Origin: Veillonella nakazawae
GTDB taxonomy: Bacteria > Bacillota > Negativicutes > Veillonellales > Veillonellaceae
Direction: 5' to 3'
Assembly (NCBI RefSeq): GCF_013393365.1
Contig: NZ_AP022321.1
Coordinates: 1,812,501 to 1,876,500 of the forward strand
Length of the DNA stretch: 64,000 nucleotides
Of the stretch, positions 25,779 to 34,694 are shown in pieces. Every line of letters begins with the position of its first letter. Positions within the stretch are counted from its first letter, which is position 1. The translations under genes were made by a program, and so were the position numbers. The notes below the pieces were generated by a model that did no database searches, was not told where the DNA came from, and was given only the letters and a program-made list of their open reading frames with translations.

Positions 25779-26972
25779 TTACCACCATTCGTTAATATAT
25801 GTTTTTTGTTCAGGATAGAGAATATCGAAGAATTCTAGCCATTCCTCATTAGCTGAAAGTTTACCTTCAAAAGCAAGATCACGAGCGGTTAATGTGCCCA
25901 TTAAGAGTTGGCTCAAAGCACCGACTTCAACAGTAATATCTACGTCCCCATCTAATGTGTCAGACACCTTTTTAACAGATGGTGTCAATGCACCGCCATA
26001 TTGGACTTCATAGCACCCTTCATTCCACTCACAAAGGCTATCTTTTACACCAAAGGTCATTGTAATAGGCATCATCAAAGCCTCTGGGTTTACAGGAATG
26101 GCTTCGAAAGCAGTTTTCACATCCACAATACGGCTCATCATGTACGGCATTGTGGAATGTCCGCTTTTACCATCTGGATAGAAGCGATAGTATGTATCAT
26201 GAAGGCCCTCATTCCAACGAATAGTAGTACCTTGAGAACGGTGGTTATAGAAGTAGTTCAACAATGCTCGTTGTGCACGACGTGTAGTATAGACTAATTC
26301 GGATACGGGAATTTCTGGTTGACCTAAGCGATATACCGCATAGCCTTCAATACTCCCTTCATCATTGCGCACTACAGCGATATTCACGCCTTCCGCAAAG
26401 AAGCTGCCGAGCAAGCGTTTCCATTCCTTTTCACCGCGCTCTGCATAACCAGAAAGACGGGCTGTATATGTTTTATATACAGGATCAAGCAATGTCCATT
26501 GGTCAACGCTGTTAAGTAAACCAAAGCTCAAGGATTTATCAGTCATAGGGCGCAAGTCCTCAAGAGACATAGCGTTCACCCATTGATGAGCATAGAGTTC
26601 CCAACCATATTGTTGGTAGAATGCAGCCTTGGAAGGCATCAAAATCGTCAATGCTTGACCTCGATTGCGAAGTTCTTCAAGAGAAGCCTTTAACAACGCA
26701 CCACCTACGCCACCACGACGAGCCGCTGGATGTGTGGCTACACCAACCATATAGCTTGTAGGCAATACAGCACCACGAACATTGATATTATATTGACGCA
26801 AATGAACGGTACTCAATAATTGATCTTGTTCAAGACCAACCATTGTATTTTCTAGTTCATAGCAATTTGTAAAGTAATATTGGAAGAATGGATCTTCCTT
26901 TGGTTCAAAGCAGTACGCCCATAGATTTTCCACATGTGGCGTATCTTGAGCCGTTGCAATTCTATATTCCAT
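25779..26972 (-). CDS. GNAT-family N-acetyltransferase (Eis-like)
   Basis: 397 residues: an N-terminal GNAT fold with the acetyl-CoA loop VATHPAARRGGVGGALL (near 80-96), then a second domain and a sterol-carrier-like C-terminal region. This length and layout fit the Eis family, whose members acetylate aminoglycosides or protein lysines; the substrate here is unknown. AFYQQYGWELY (near 127-137) is also seen in that family. ATG 26972 follows AACGAGGATATACTT; the frame extends upstream to 27062 without a ribosome site. First gene of a two-gene unit with the pseudouridine synthase. Confidence 0.83.
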   Translation of the reverse strand: MEYRIATAQDTPHVENLWAYCFEPKEDPFFQYYFTNCYELENTMVGLEQDQLLSTVHLRQYNINVRGAVLPTSYMVGVATHPAARRGGVGGALLKASLEELRNRGQALTILMPSKAAFYQQYGWELYAHQWVNAMSLEDLRPMTDKSLSFGLLNSVDQWTLLDPVYKTYTARLSGYAERGEKEWKRLLGSFFAEGVNIAVVRNDEGSIEGYAVYRLGQPEIPVSELVYTTRRAQRALLNYFYNHRSQGTTIRWNEGLHDTYYRFYPDGKSGHSTMPYMMSRIVDVKTAFEAIPVNPEALMMPITMTFGVKDSLCEWNEGCYEVQYGGALTPSVKKVSDTLDGDVDITVEVGALSQLLMGTLTARDLAFEGKLSANEEWLEFFDILYPEQKTYINEWW

Positions 26973-27070
26973 AAGTATATCCTCGTTATAGTATAAAAAC
27001 CACGCTCTATCTGTGGCATCACCATGATGATACAAAATATAATCAAATAGATAGGCTAACACTTCTATTA

Positions 27071-27116
27071 TAACAAAAATGAGCTATGAAGCACATCGGC
27101 TTCATAGCTCAGATTT
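27071..27116 (-). terminator. Terminator of the DUF2156 gene
   Basis: Perfect 12-base stem GAGCTATGAAGC (27081-27092) with GCTTCATAGCTC (27099-27110), followed on the minus strand by ATTTTTGTT. Confidence 0.85.
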
Positions 27117-28034
27117 TTATTTACCGCCTGTTGCATTATCTGCTTCATTAGCATATACTGCGTCATATTTTTCAGCAAAATGATCTGGATTATAAGATTC
27201 TTTTGCTTGGCGAAGACCAGGTAAGCCCATGTCTTCTTCACGGTTGATGAATTCTACTTCGCTAAATTCATGACGAATGAATTCATTATTGATTGCTTGA
27301 TACAAACCACGGATATCTGGATTTGCTTTTTCAATGTGAATCAATGCCATTTTATCATTCAATAATTCACCGATACTGAAAGCTTCAACGCGGCCAAACA
27401 ATTTGATGGCGCCACCTTTAAGGCCTAGTGTTTCCCAATTATCGAATAATAAGTTAATAGCAACCAATTCATCTTCGATACCTTCTTCATGATGAGTTTC
27501 TACCCAAGATGCTGCTGTTTCGCGGCACAATGGAATGATATCTTCTGTAATTGGCATATATTCATAGTTAGAATATTGCATGCGGAATTGGTTCAAATGG
27601 TTTTTCTTTTGACGGAACTTCTTACCAGATAAGTTGATAAGATCTTCAGATTTGTAAATGTATTCGTAGTTGTCGCGGTCAGGTGTAAATTCATAACGAC
27701 CAGGACATAACTCTTCCATACGCTCTTTTACAACTTTGCTAATACCTTTGAAACGGAATGGCAAATTATTTTCTACGAACCATTCTTTAGCGCGTAACAA
27801 ACCATCTAGGAACTTTGCATCTTTACCGGCAAACGGAGGCAATAGGAATGGTTCACGTTTACCGCCACCTTGGATGTACAATACACCGTTTTCCTCAGCC
27901 CAACGAATACCATACGCATCTTGCCACATAAATAATGTAGTAAAGCAATTATCAGATGCTTCATAATGATGTTGTTCAAAATATTTGTCGATTAATGGTT
28001 TGTCTCTTAGTTCAAAACGTTTAAATTCTAAAAT
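27117..28034 (-). CDS. DUF2156 (phosphatidylglycerol lysyltransferase-like) protein, probable ATT start
   Basis: 305 residues from the start chosen. The fold is the double-GNAT DUF2156 type related to the C-terminal domain of MprF: LRDKPLIDKYF near the start, GKKFRQKKNHLNQF near 140, and AIKLFGRVEAFSIGELLNDK near 210. No membrane segments. Aminoacyl transfer is a family-based guess. No ATG, GTG or TTG follows the strong AGGAGGG; an ATT at 28034 is 7 nt behind it and gives LEFKRFEL, where homologs usually begin. The only conventional option, TTG at 28052, lies upstream of AGGAGGG and has GAGGA just 2 nt away. Confidence 0.8.
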   Translation of the reverse strand: MLEFKRFELRDKPLIDKYFEQHHYEASDNCFTTLFMWQDAYGIRWAEENGVLYIQGGGKREPFLLPPFAGKDAKFLDGLLRAKEWFVENNLPFRFKGISKVVKERMEELCPGRYEFTPDRDNYEYIYKSEDLINLSGKKFRQKKNHLNQFRMQYSNYEYMPITEDIIPLCRETAASWVETHHEEGIEDELVAINLLFDNWETLGLKGGAIKLFGRVEAFSIGELLNDKMALIHIEKANPDIRGLYQAINNEFIRHEFSEVEFINREEDMGLPGLRQAKESYNPDHFAEKYDAVYANEADNATGGK

Positions 28035-28104
28035 AATAATCCCTCCTATCAAATTCCTCGGTCGAGGTATTTACCATGGGTACCTATAACCACATGGTCG
28101 TTCA

Positions 28105-29220
28105 TTATAATTTAACAGATTCGCCTAATTCAAAGTTTCCGTCGGTTGTAATTACCTTATCGCCTTCGTTTAGGCCTGAAATAATTGCTACATTATCGTC
28201 TTCTGTCATACCGACCTCAACGACACGTACGTCAACCGTATTATTTTCAGTCAATACATATACATATTTGCCGTCTTGGTTTTCGCGAACCGCTTTGCTT
28301 GGTACAGTGAGCATCTTCGCTTTTATATCTGACTCGATGATGAGCGTATAGAACTCGCCAGCCTTGATAAGGCCTTTGTCATTGTTGAAAGTAGCTTTCA
28401 CAAGAACGCTTGGCACATTTTCTGGCTGAGTCACATCTACATATGTCAATTCACCTGGTAACTCTTGGTCACCTACCTTGAGGAGTACCTTAATACCCTT
28501 TTTAGCATCTGGTGTACCCAATTTCATCGCCGCATCACGAGGGATGCTAAGGGAAGCTACCATTGGTGTAGATTGCTGAATCATCATGAACGGACGATCT
28601 GCAATGGCCATTTGACGGTCTTCATTGTAAATAGCAGTCACTGTACCAGCTATAGGCGCTACGATTGTAGATGCTGCCATTTGTGCAGATACTTGAGCAA
28701 TTTGAGCTTGGATGGCTGCCGTATTGGCACCACCGCCGCCACCAGTTGTTACCGTCGTAGTTTGTGGCTGAGACCGCTCTACAATGCGATCATATTCTTT
28801 TTGAGTAATCATACCCGCTTCGCGCATCTTTTGAGCTTGTGCTAATTGACCACTATCTACAGATGCTGCCGTCGTAGTCGTCACAGATGTCGCATAGGAT
28901 TGAGCTTGCGCTTGCGATAACTGACCTTGTAAGGATGCTAGCTGTTGCTGTAAAGCCGATGTATCTACAGTGGCCAAGGTTTGACCTTGTTGTACTTGGT
29001 CGCCTACTTTTACAGCATACGCGACCTGCCCTGTCAACGTCGGTGTTACCGTCGCCTTGTTAAGGGCTGTTACATTGGCATCATTATGGATCTGTAGCGG
29101 CATATCCTTGTATGTTACATCAGCAACGGATACAGTTTTCGTACCGCAACCAGCGACGGCCAAGGCCATCATTACAACACCAAGCATAGCAACTACAGAA
29201 TAGAATCGATTTAATTTCAT
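28105..29220 (-). CDS. RND-type efflux periplasmic adaptor lipoprotein (HlyD/MFP family)
   Basis: 371 residues with a lipoprotein signal (lipobox ALAVAGC, Cys25). Biotinyl-lipoyl-like halves (VTALNKATVTPTLTGQV...VGDQVQQGQTLATVD near 50-90, and STIVAPIAGTVTAI near 195) flank a short coiled-coil hairpin rich in Gln/Ala with a Thr-rich break. A beta-barrel and a membrane-proximal domain follow. It would link an inner-membrane pump to an outer-membrane channel, in keeping with a diderm envelope. No pump or channel gene is adjacent, which is unusual. ATG 29220 follows AGGAAGTGACAGA. Divergent from the aldo/keto reductase. Confidence 0.85.
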   Translation of the reverse strand: MKLNRFYSVVAMLGVVMMALAVAGCGTKTVSVADVTYKDMPLQIHNDANVTALNKATVTPTLTGQVAYAVKVGDQVQQGQTLATVDTSALQQQLASLQGQLSQAQAQSYATSVTTTTAASVDSGQLAQAQKMREAGMITQKEYDRIVERSQPQTTTVTTGGGGGANTAAIQAQIAQVSAQMAASTIVAPIAGTVTAIYNEDRQMAIADRPFMMIQQSTPMVASLSIPRDAAMKLGTPDAKKGIKVLLKVGDQELPGELTYVDVTQPENVPSVLVKATFNNDKGLIKAGEFYTLIIESDIKAKMLTVPSKAVRENQDGKYVYVLTENNTVDVRVVEVGMTEDDNVAIISGLNEGDKVITTDGNFELGESVKL

Positions 29221-29331
29221 TCTGTCACTTCCTGTCATATTGATTTTTATCAATACCTTAGTATATCATAAAATCAATTAGAATTGTATGAAAGCTAATT
29301 CCTTTAATTTATGGATATAACGGAGGTTCTT

Positions 29332-30183
29332 ATGGAAGAACGGATGGACTTTAGAATATTAAATAACGGCAGCTTCATTCCCTCTATCGGTTATGGCACT
29401 TATAAAACAGGCACAGAAGGAGAAACGGAGCAAGCCGTTTGTAATGCACTTGGCGTAGGTTACCGCTTACTCGATACAGCCGCTTACTACGGTAACGAAG
29501 AAGCCGTTGGTAGAGGTATCAAAGCATCTGGCGTTAATCGTACAGATATCATTATTACTACAAAAATTTGGCACACCGACGCAGGCTACGATAATACAAT
29601 GCGTGCTGTTGAAAGCTCCTTAAAAAAATTAGACACTAATTATATCGACATTATGCTCGTACATCAACCTTTGGGTGATTACTACGGTTCTTGGCGCGCT
29701 ATGGAGGAGTTATACGACCAAAATGTATTGCGTGGTCTAGGTCTCTCTAACTTTTACGAAGATCGCCTCATCGACTTGCTATATCACTGTAATGTAAAAC
29801 CTGTGGTGAACCAAATCGAGTGCCACCCATTTAACCAACGTCAGTCCTTATTACAATTAATGCGTAAACATCAAGTAGTAGGCATGGCGTGGTCTCCATT
29901 TACTCGTGATCGCCAACCAATTTTCGACCATCCTATCATCAAGAGCTTGGCTGAAAAGTACGGCGTTAGCAAACACCAAATCATCTTACGTTGGCACATC
30001 CAACGCGGCATCATTCCATTGCCAAAGGCAAATAATGTAAGCCACATGGAAGCTAACTTTGATGTATTCGACTTCAAGCTTACTAACATCGACATGGACG
30101 TTATGGAATTATTAGATCAACAAGACTTCTTGGAAGACCACCACACTGCACTAGGTTTAGAAAGATTATTACAATTAAAATAG
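29332..30183 (+). CDS. Aldo/keto reductase
   Basis: 283 residues, one (beta/alpha)8 barrel. The tetrad residues are visible in LLDTAAYYGNEEAVG (Asp, Tyr), TTKIWHTD (Lys) and IMLVHQPLGDYY (His), as is the NADPH-binding C-terminal LPKANNVSHMEAN stretch. It belongs with the 2,5-diketo-D-gluconate reductase-like AKR5 group, which reduces small aldehydes and ketones. ATG 29332 follows GGAGG; an ATG 21 bp upstream has no ribosome site. Physiological substrate unknown. Confidence 0.9.
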   Translation: MEERMDFRILNNGSFIPSIGYGTYKTGTEGETEQAVCNALGVGYRLLDTAAYYGNEEAVGRGIKASGVNRTDIIITTKIWHTDAGYDNTMRAVESSLKKLDTNYIDIMLVHQPLGDYYGSWRAMEELYDQNVLRGLGLSNFYEDRLIDLLYHCNVKPVVNQIECHPFNQRQSLLQLMRKHQVVGMAWSPFTRDRQPIFDHPIIKSLAEKYGVSKHQIILRWHIQRGIIPLPKANNVSHMEANFDVFDFKLTNIDMDVMELLDQQDFLEDHHTALGLERLLQLK

Positions 30184-30193
30184 AATATAAAAA

Positions 30194-30245
30194 TAAAACC
30201 ACTTATATCATCTTCCTTTAGGAATAGATATAAGTGGTTTATTTA
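30194..30245. terminator. Bidirectional terminator
   Basis: AAACCACTTATATC (30196-30209) pairs perfectly with GATATAAGTGGTTT (30227-30240), with A/T runs outside. It serves the aldo/keto reductase and the convergent azlCD pair. Confidence 0.85.
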
Positions 30246-30262
30246 ATTTATTATACTTTATT

Positions 30263-30601
30263 CTATTTAGGTACATTAAATACGGCTTGTATAAGTATCA
30301 TATAGATAACTGTTCCTGCCGCAATCGATACGAGCATATTACGTTTCCATAAATGTAATCCTACCGTAACTAGTAAGGCAATAAGCTCAGGAATACCATA
30401 TGGATACGATAAAACAACGGTCTCCTTAAAGGTATATACCACAAGCATACCCATAACGGCAGCCGGCAAAGCCTTGCCTAAAAAGAGCACAAAATCCGGC
30501 GCCTTTTTTCCTGGTGGAAACACGAGGAAAGCTCCAAAACGAGTAAGTAATGTACCTGCCACAACAATAGCAACAGTAATGACCATTTCTGTACTAGTCA
30601 A
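30263..30601 (-). CDS. azlD: AzlD-type branched-chain amino acid exporter subunit
   Basis: 112 residues, about four membrane helices: the small partner of AzlC in branched-chain amino acid export. TRFGAFLVFP and KALPAAVMGMLVVY are typical. The TTG at 30601 is chosen because GGGGAGG lies 8 bp upstream; the ATG-like upstream option extends over that site. It overlaps the end of azlC by 8 bp, as expected of a coupled pair. Confidence 0.85.
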   Translation of the reverse strand: MTSTEMVITVAIVVAGTLLTRFGAFLVFPPGKKAPDFVLFLGKALPAAVMGMLVVYTFKETVVLSYPYGIPELIALLVTVGLHLWKRNMLVSIAAGTVIYMILIQAVFNVPK

Positions 30602-31307
30602 GATGTACACCTCCCCACTTGTACGCAATATAGCAGGCTACCAACATACAGCTCATAGATAAAAGCATAAAGAGTGATTTTCCCACCAACAAGAGCATCA
30701 CGATCGCCATAGCTGCACCAGCTACACCAAAGGCTCTAATTTTGTTATTCTTTGCATTAAGTAGCATTTCAAGGAATACCACAATGAATAGTCCAGGTAA
30801 TACAAAGTCAATGCCTCGTAAATCTACAGCAGCCAATAGATTACCAAATAAACCGCCTATAAAGGTACTAAATACCCAGAATACATAGTTGAGCCAAGAC
30901 ACGTGGAAATAAAACCACTTTTCATCTACATCATCAGGCAATTTTGTAGCCATATTAATAGCAAAGCTTTCATCACACATCCAAGCTACGGTAGGGAACC
31001 ATTTCCATCCCATATGTACATATTTCTGCAGCGCAGATAGACCATAGAAGAAGTGGCGGCCATTGACGAACATGGTCAAAACAAAAGCGTTTAACGGATC
31101 AAAGCCCGCCATAAGCATGCCAATAGTTACGAATTCCATGGAACCTGCGAAAATAGTGGCTGCTAAAACAGGCGCCGTCCACCAAGGGAATCCTTGGCTC
31201 GTAGCATATAAACCAAATCCTAAGCCTATGAAAAAGAAACTTATGCCCATAGGAACCATGATAGGAAATGCAAAAGAAAAGGCACTTCGATGCTTTATGT
31301 CACTCAA
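30594..31307 (-). CDS. azlC: AzlC-type branched-chain amino acid exporter subunit
   Basis: 237 residues with about eight hydrophobic segments, the large subunit of the AzlCD branched-chain amino acid exporter. Landmarks: IMVPMGISFFFIGLGFGLYA near 20, FAGSMEFVTIGML near 58, and FVNGRHFFYGLSALQKY near 84. TTG 31307 follows AAAGGAG at proper spacing; the ATG 24 bp further upstream spans the ribosome site. Both genes of the pair seem to use TTG, which may hold expression low. Confidence 0.86.
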   Translation of the reverse strand: MSDIKHRSAFSFAFPIMVPMGISFFFIGLGFGLYATSQGFPWWTAPVLAATIFAGSMEFVTIGMLMAGFDPLNAFVLTMFVNGRHFFYGLSALQKYVHMGWKWFPTVAWMCDESFAINMATKLPDDVDEKWFYFHVSWLNYVFWVFSTFIGGLFGNLLAAVDLRGIDFVLPGLFIVVFLEMLLNAKNNKIRAFGVAGAAMAIVMLLLVGKSLFMLLSMSCMLVACYIAYKWGGVHLD

Positions 31308-31407
31308 AGGATTTTCTCCTTTCGAAATCATACATTATATATTATGTAAACGATAGTCAAAACTAATCTTAGTCCTCTTCTAGACGATAAAACTAATTTG
31401 AACAATA

Positions 31408-31436
31408 ATAAAAGACACCATATGGTGTCTTTTATA
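31408..31436. terminator. Palindromic bidirectional terminator
   Basis: AAAAGACACCATATGGTGTCTTTT (31410-31433) is a perfect palindrome flanked by A/T runs. It lies 65 bp past the yqhD stop on the minus strand. Confidence 0.8.
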
Positions 31437-31500
31437 TAAGCTATTTTATTATACATTGTATATAATTAGTGTCAAATTTTGATGGCTTTAACCAAATGTA

Positions 31501-32667
31501 TTATAAAGCGCGCGTTAAAATTTCACGAGCTACTTCTGGTGTTACATCGCCTTTTTCACCAAGTCGAGTCATGCCATGGTCTTCTAATTGTTTCACAACT
31601 TTATCAACTGCTTCTTCGCCTAGACCATAGTCTTTCAAATGTGTAGATACGCCAAGGGACTCGAAGAATTCACGCGTTTTAGCGATAGCCTCATCTGCTT
31701 TTTCTTCGTTTGTACCTTCTGTGATATGCCATACACGTGTAGCATATTGTGCCAATTTTTCAAGCTTGTCTGCTTTTTTCACTTCTAACAATGCAGGCAA
31801 TACGATAGCTAATGTAATCCCATGGTCGAGATGGTACGCCGCAGTTAACTCATGACCGATAAGATGTGTTGCCCAGTCTTGTGGCACGCCGGCACCAATC
31901 AAGCCGTTTAATGCTAAGGTAGAGGCCCACACGTGGTTGGCACGAATATCGTAGTTTTCTGGATTTTCTACCGTTTCTTTGCCGATTTCAATCATAGTTT
32001 TTAAAATACCTTCACTAAAACGGTCTTGAATACGGCCCTCTACAGGATATGTTAAATATTGCTCTGTGGTATGCACAAAGGTATCAATAACACCATTCTT
32101 AACTTGTTTTTCAGGCAATGTGAAAGTCAATGTTGGATCGAGCATGGAGAACTTAGGGAATACTAAGCTACTGAACACAGGATATTTACCATCACCATAA
32201 GTAATAACGGCACCATTGTTCATTTCGGAACCCGTAGCAGGAAGTGTCATAACTGTACCAAATGGTAATGGATTTGGCACCATTTCCACTGGAACCGCTG
32301 GTACACCAGCTTTCATAACCTCAATAACAGGACCATCATAAGTAGCGCCCATAACGATAAGTTTTGTAGCGTCTACTACAGAACCGCCGCCTACAGCAAG
32401 AACGAAATCTACTCCATGTTCTTTAATGAAAGCTACCGCACGTTCACACGTTTCAAGAGATGGGTTTGGCTCAATACCGCCGAATTGCTCTACCTTACGA
32501 TTACCAAGTGCCTTTACAATGCGGTCAATAAGACCACTGCGCACAGCAGATCCACCGCCGTAAGTAATAAGCACCTTTGCATCCTTTGGAACCAATGTAT
32601 CTAATTCACCTAAACGATCTTTACCAAATACGATATGTGTAGGGTTATAAAAATCAAAGTTAAACAT
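31501..32667 (-). CDS. yqhD: Iron-containing alcohol dehydrogenase, YqhD-like (NADPH aldehyde reductase)
   Basis: 388 residues, in good end-to-end agreement with E. coli YqhD. Motifs: ITYGGGSAVRSG, EFGGIEPNP-like QFGGIEPNP, LAVGGGSVVDATK, LPATGSEMN, IDTFVHTTEQY and GVPQDWATHLIGHELTA with the metal-binding His cluster. The family is an NADPH-dependent, Zn/Fe-dependent reductase of toxic aldehydes. The start follows AGGAGGTCCCC. Monocistronic; its exact aldehyde is unknown. Confidence 0.92.
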   Translation of the reverse strand: MFNFDFYNPTHIVFGKDRLGELDTLVPKDAKVLITYGGGSAVRSGLIDRIVKALGNRKVEQFGGIEPNPSLETCERAVAFIKEHGVDFVLAVGGGSVVDATKLIVMGATYDGPVIEVMKAGVPAVPVEMVPNPLPFGTVMTLPATGSEMNNGAVITYGDGKYPVFSSLVFPKFSMLDPTLTFTLPEKQVKNGVIDTFVHTTEQYLTYPVEGRIQDRFSEGILKTMIEIGKETVENPENYDIRANHVWASTLALNGLIGAGVPQDWATHLIGHELTAAYHLDHGITLAIVLPALLEVKKADKLEKLAQYATRVWHITEGTNEEKADEAIAKTREFFESLGVSTHLKDYGLGEEAVDKVVKQLEDHGMTRLGEKGDVTPEVAREILTRAL

Positions 32668-32920
32668 GGGGACCTCCTAAGTATTATGTTTGTATTCCAC
32701 CATTTTAATTGTATAAAACTTATCTTTATTATATCATATTTCGATTTTTTTAGATATATCTAGATAACGCTACTTTCGATTACTTAATAACTCTACTTTA
32801 CAATCATCGTAAAAGCCATAGTTTTAATCTATAGCCAACCCCTATATTTTTATCTATATACAAAACCCCATTTACATGATAGGATATATCCATTATATGT
32901 ATATAGAAAGGGATGTTCAC

Positions 32921-33739
32921 ATGAAATTAAAAAAATTTATTGCCCCTCTTCTCGTTGGCGTTTTAGCATTCGCCATCGCAGGCTGTGGCACAAATACAAA
33001 TCAATCTAGTCAGGCACCAAAGGAAATTAAAATCGGTGCTACTGCTGGTCCTCATGCTCAAGTTGCTGAAGCCGTTGCAAAAGAGGCTAAAAAACAAGGT
33101 ATCGACCTTAAAGTTGTAGAGTTCTCCGATTATGTAACACCAGATAAAGCCCTCGCTGATGGCGACATTCAATTGAATGCGTACCAACACGTGCCATTTA
33201 TGGAAAACTTTAACAAACAAAATGGTTCCAACTTAGTAGCAATCGGTAAAACTCTTTTAGTGCGTATGGGATTGTATAGTAATAGTGTACATAGCGTACA
33301 AGATGTACCTGAAGGCGCTACGGTTTCTATTCCAAATGACCCTACTAATGGTGGTCGTGCATTAGTATTATTAGCTAAAGCTGGATTAATTACGTTAAAA
33401 GATGGTGTCGGCTTCAAAGCAACTGTTGCAGATATCACATCTAACCCGAAAAATATAAAGATTCAAGAATTAGAAGCAGCTCAATTACCTCGTAGTCTAG
33501 ATGATGTAACAATTGCAGTTATTCCAATGAATTATGTACAAAGTGCTGGCCTTAGTGTAGAAAAGCAAGGCTTCTTCTTCGAATCAAAAGATGAACCACT
33601 AACAGTCATCGTACTTGCGGTACGTAATGAAGACAAAGATAATGAAACTTACAAAAAAATTGCAGACATTTACAAATCTGATGCAATCAAACAATTCATC
33701 AACGATACTTTCAAAGGTAGCATTACATCTGCAAACTAA
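32921..33739 (+). CDS. metQ: MetQ-family methionine-binding lipoprotein
   Basis: 272 residues with a lipobox (FAIAGC, Cys22). The NlpA/MetQ fold is evident from IKIGATAGPHAQVAEAVAKE, FSDYVTPDKALADGDIQLNAYQH, VSIPNDPTNGGRAL and LEAAQLPRSLDDV. It would bind methionine at the outer face of the inner membrane for a MetNI ABC importer, but no metN or metI lies nearby. ATG 32921 follows AAAGGGATGTTCAC. No SAM or T-box leader was recognised upstream. It ends at a strong terminator. Confidence 0.9.
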   Translation: MKLKKFIAPLLVGVLAFAIAGCGTNTNQSSQAPKEIKIGATAGPHAQVAEAVAKEAKKQGIDLKVVEFSDYVTPDKALADGDIQLNAYQHVPFMENFNKQNGSNLVAIGKTLLVRMGLYSNSVHSVQDVPEGATVSIPNDPTNGGRALVLLAKAGLITLKDGVGFKATVADITSNPKNIKIQELEAAQLPRSLDDVTIAVIPMNYVQSAGLSVEKQGFFFESKDEPLTVIVLAVRNEDKDNETYKKIADIYKSDAIKQFINDTFKGSITSAN

Positions 33740-33742
33740 TAA

Positions 33743-33786
33743 ACAAGAACCGACCTCTATCAAATTAGAGGCCGGTTCTTTTATTT
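33743..33786 (+). terminator. metQ terminator
   Basis: AGAACCGACCTCTA (33746-33759) pairs with TAGAGGCCGGTTCT (33766-33779), one mismatch, followed by TTTTATTT. Confidence 0.88.
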
Positions 33787-33848
33787 ATAATGCCAAAAAG
33801 CGATACCCTAACTGATATGTACCCATTTTCCTGGACACATATTATTTA

Positions 33849-34694
33849 CTAGCCTAAACACATGGATGCTTCCCTGTATTTTACAGGGGGCATCCATTTT
33901 GTTTTTTTCTGGATCCTTCTGTTGTTGTAATAGTTAATGTATTCTTCTATCGCTACTGCAAAAGCATTAAATGATGAATATTCTGTTTCAAAACCATAAT
34001 ATATTTCTGTTTTCAATCTACCAAAAAAGGTTTCCATCACAGAGTTATCATAACAATTTCCTTTTCGAGACATAGATTGAATAATACCGTGTTCTTTGAG
34101 TGTTCTCCTAAAGTACTTATGTTGGTATTGCCATCCTTGATCAGAATGGAGGATTAATCCTGAAAGATTCGTAAACTTCTTGAATGCCTTCTCTAACATA
34201 CGAGAAATTTGTTCTAAGTTGGGCCTTAATGCTAAGTCATAAGCAATAATCTCATTCGTATTCATATCTAAAATAGGCGACAAATAGCATTTTCCCCACG
34301 AGAAATTAAATTGAGACACATCTGTAGTCCATTTTTGTAATGGTGCAGTTGTACTAAAATCTCTATTGACGATATTTTCTGCTACTTTACCGACTTTCCC
34401 TTTGTAAGAGTGATACTTTTCCTTCGGTCGCTTTCCTGCGAGTCCCATGCTATGCATAAGTCTTTGCACTCGTTTATGATTAACTACAAAACCTCGATTA
34501 AGAAGTTCTTGGTATACACGGCGTACACCATACCGACCTTTATGTTCTGTAAAAATCTTTTGAATTTCATCTTTTAGCTCTGTATTCCTTTTATCTACAA
34601 GATCTACTTTAGTAAGTTCAAAATAATAGGTAGATTTGGACATTGGCATAGCTTTCAAAAGATACTTTAGTTGATAGCCTTGTTGGCGGAGCAT
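33849..34694 (-). CDS. IS3-family transposase OrfB (DDE catalytic domain)
   Basis: 281 residues, with an HTH_21-like N-terminal stretch (KYLLKAMPMSKSTYYF; HKGRYGVRRVYQEL) and an rve integrase core. Catalytic acids are in TTDVSQFNF (Asp), HSDQGWQYQH (Asp) and NSVMETFFGRLKTE (Glu), the last two 35 residues apart as usual. The -1 frame continues upstream of the ATG, so the protein is probably also made as an OrfAB fusion by slippage at an A5G run (GCGAAAAAGC, near 34711-34720). Confidence 0.92.
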   Translation of the reverse strand: MLRQQGYQLKYLLKAMPMSKSTYYFELTKVDLVDKRNTELKDEIQKIFTEHKGRYGVRRVYQELLNRGFVVNHKRVQRLMHSMGLAGKRPKEKYHSYKGKVGKVAENIVNRDFSTTAPLQKWTTDVSQFNFSWGKCYLSPILDMNTNEIIAYDLALRPNLEQISRMLEKAFKKFTNLSGLILHSDQGWQYQHKYFRRTLKEHGIIQSMSRKGNCYDNSVMETFFGRLKTEIYYGFETEYSSFNAFAVAIEEYINYYNNRRIQKKTKWMPPVKYREASMCLG

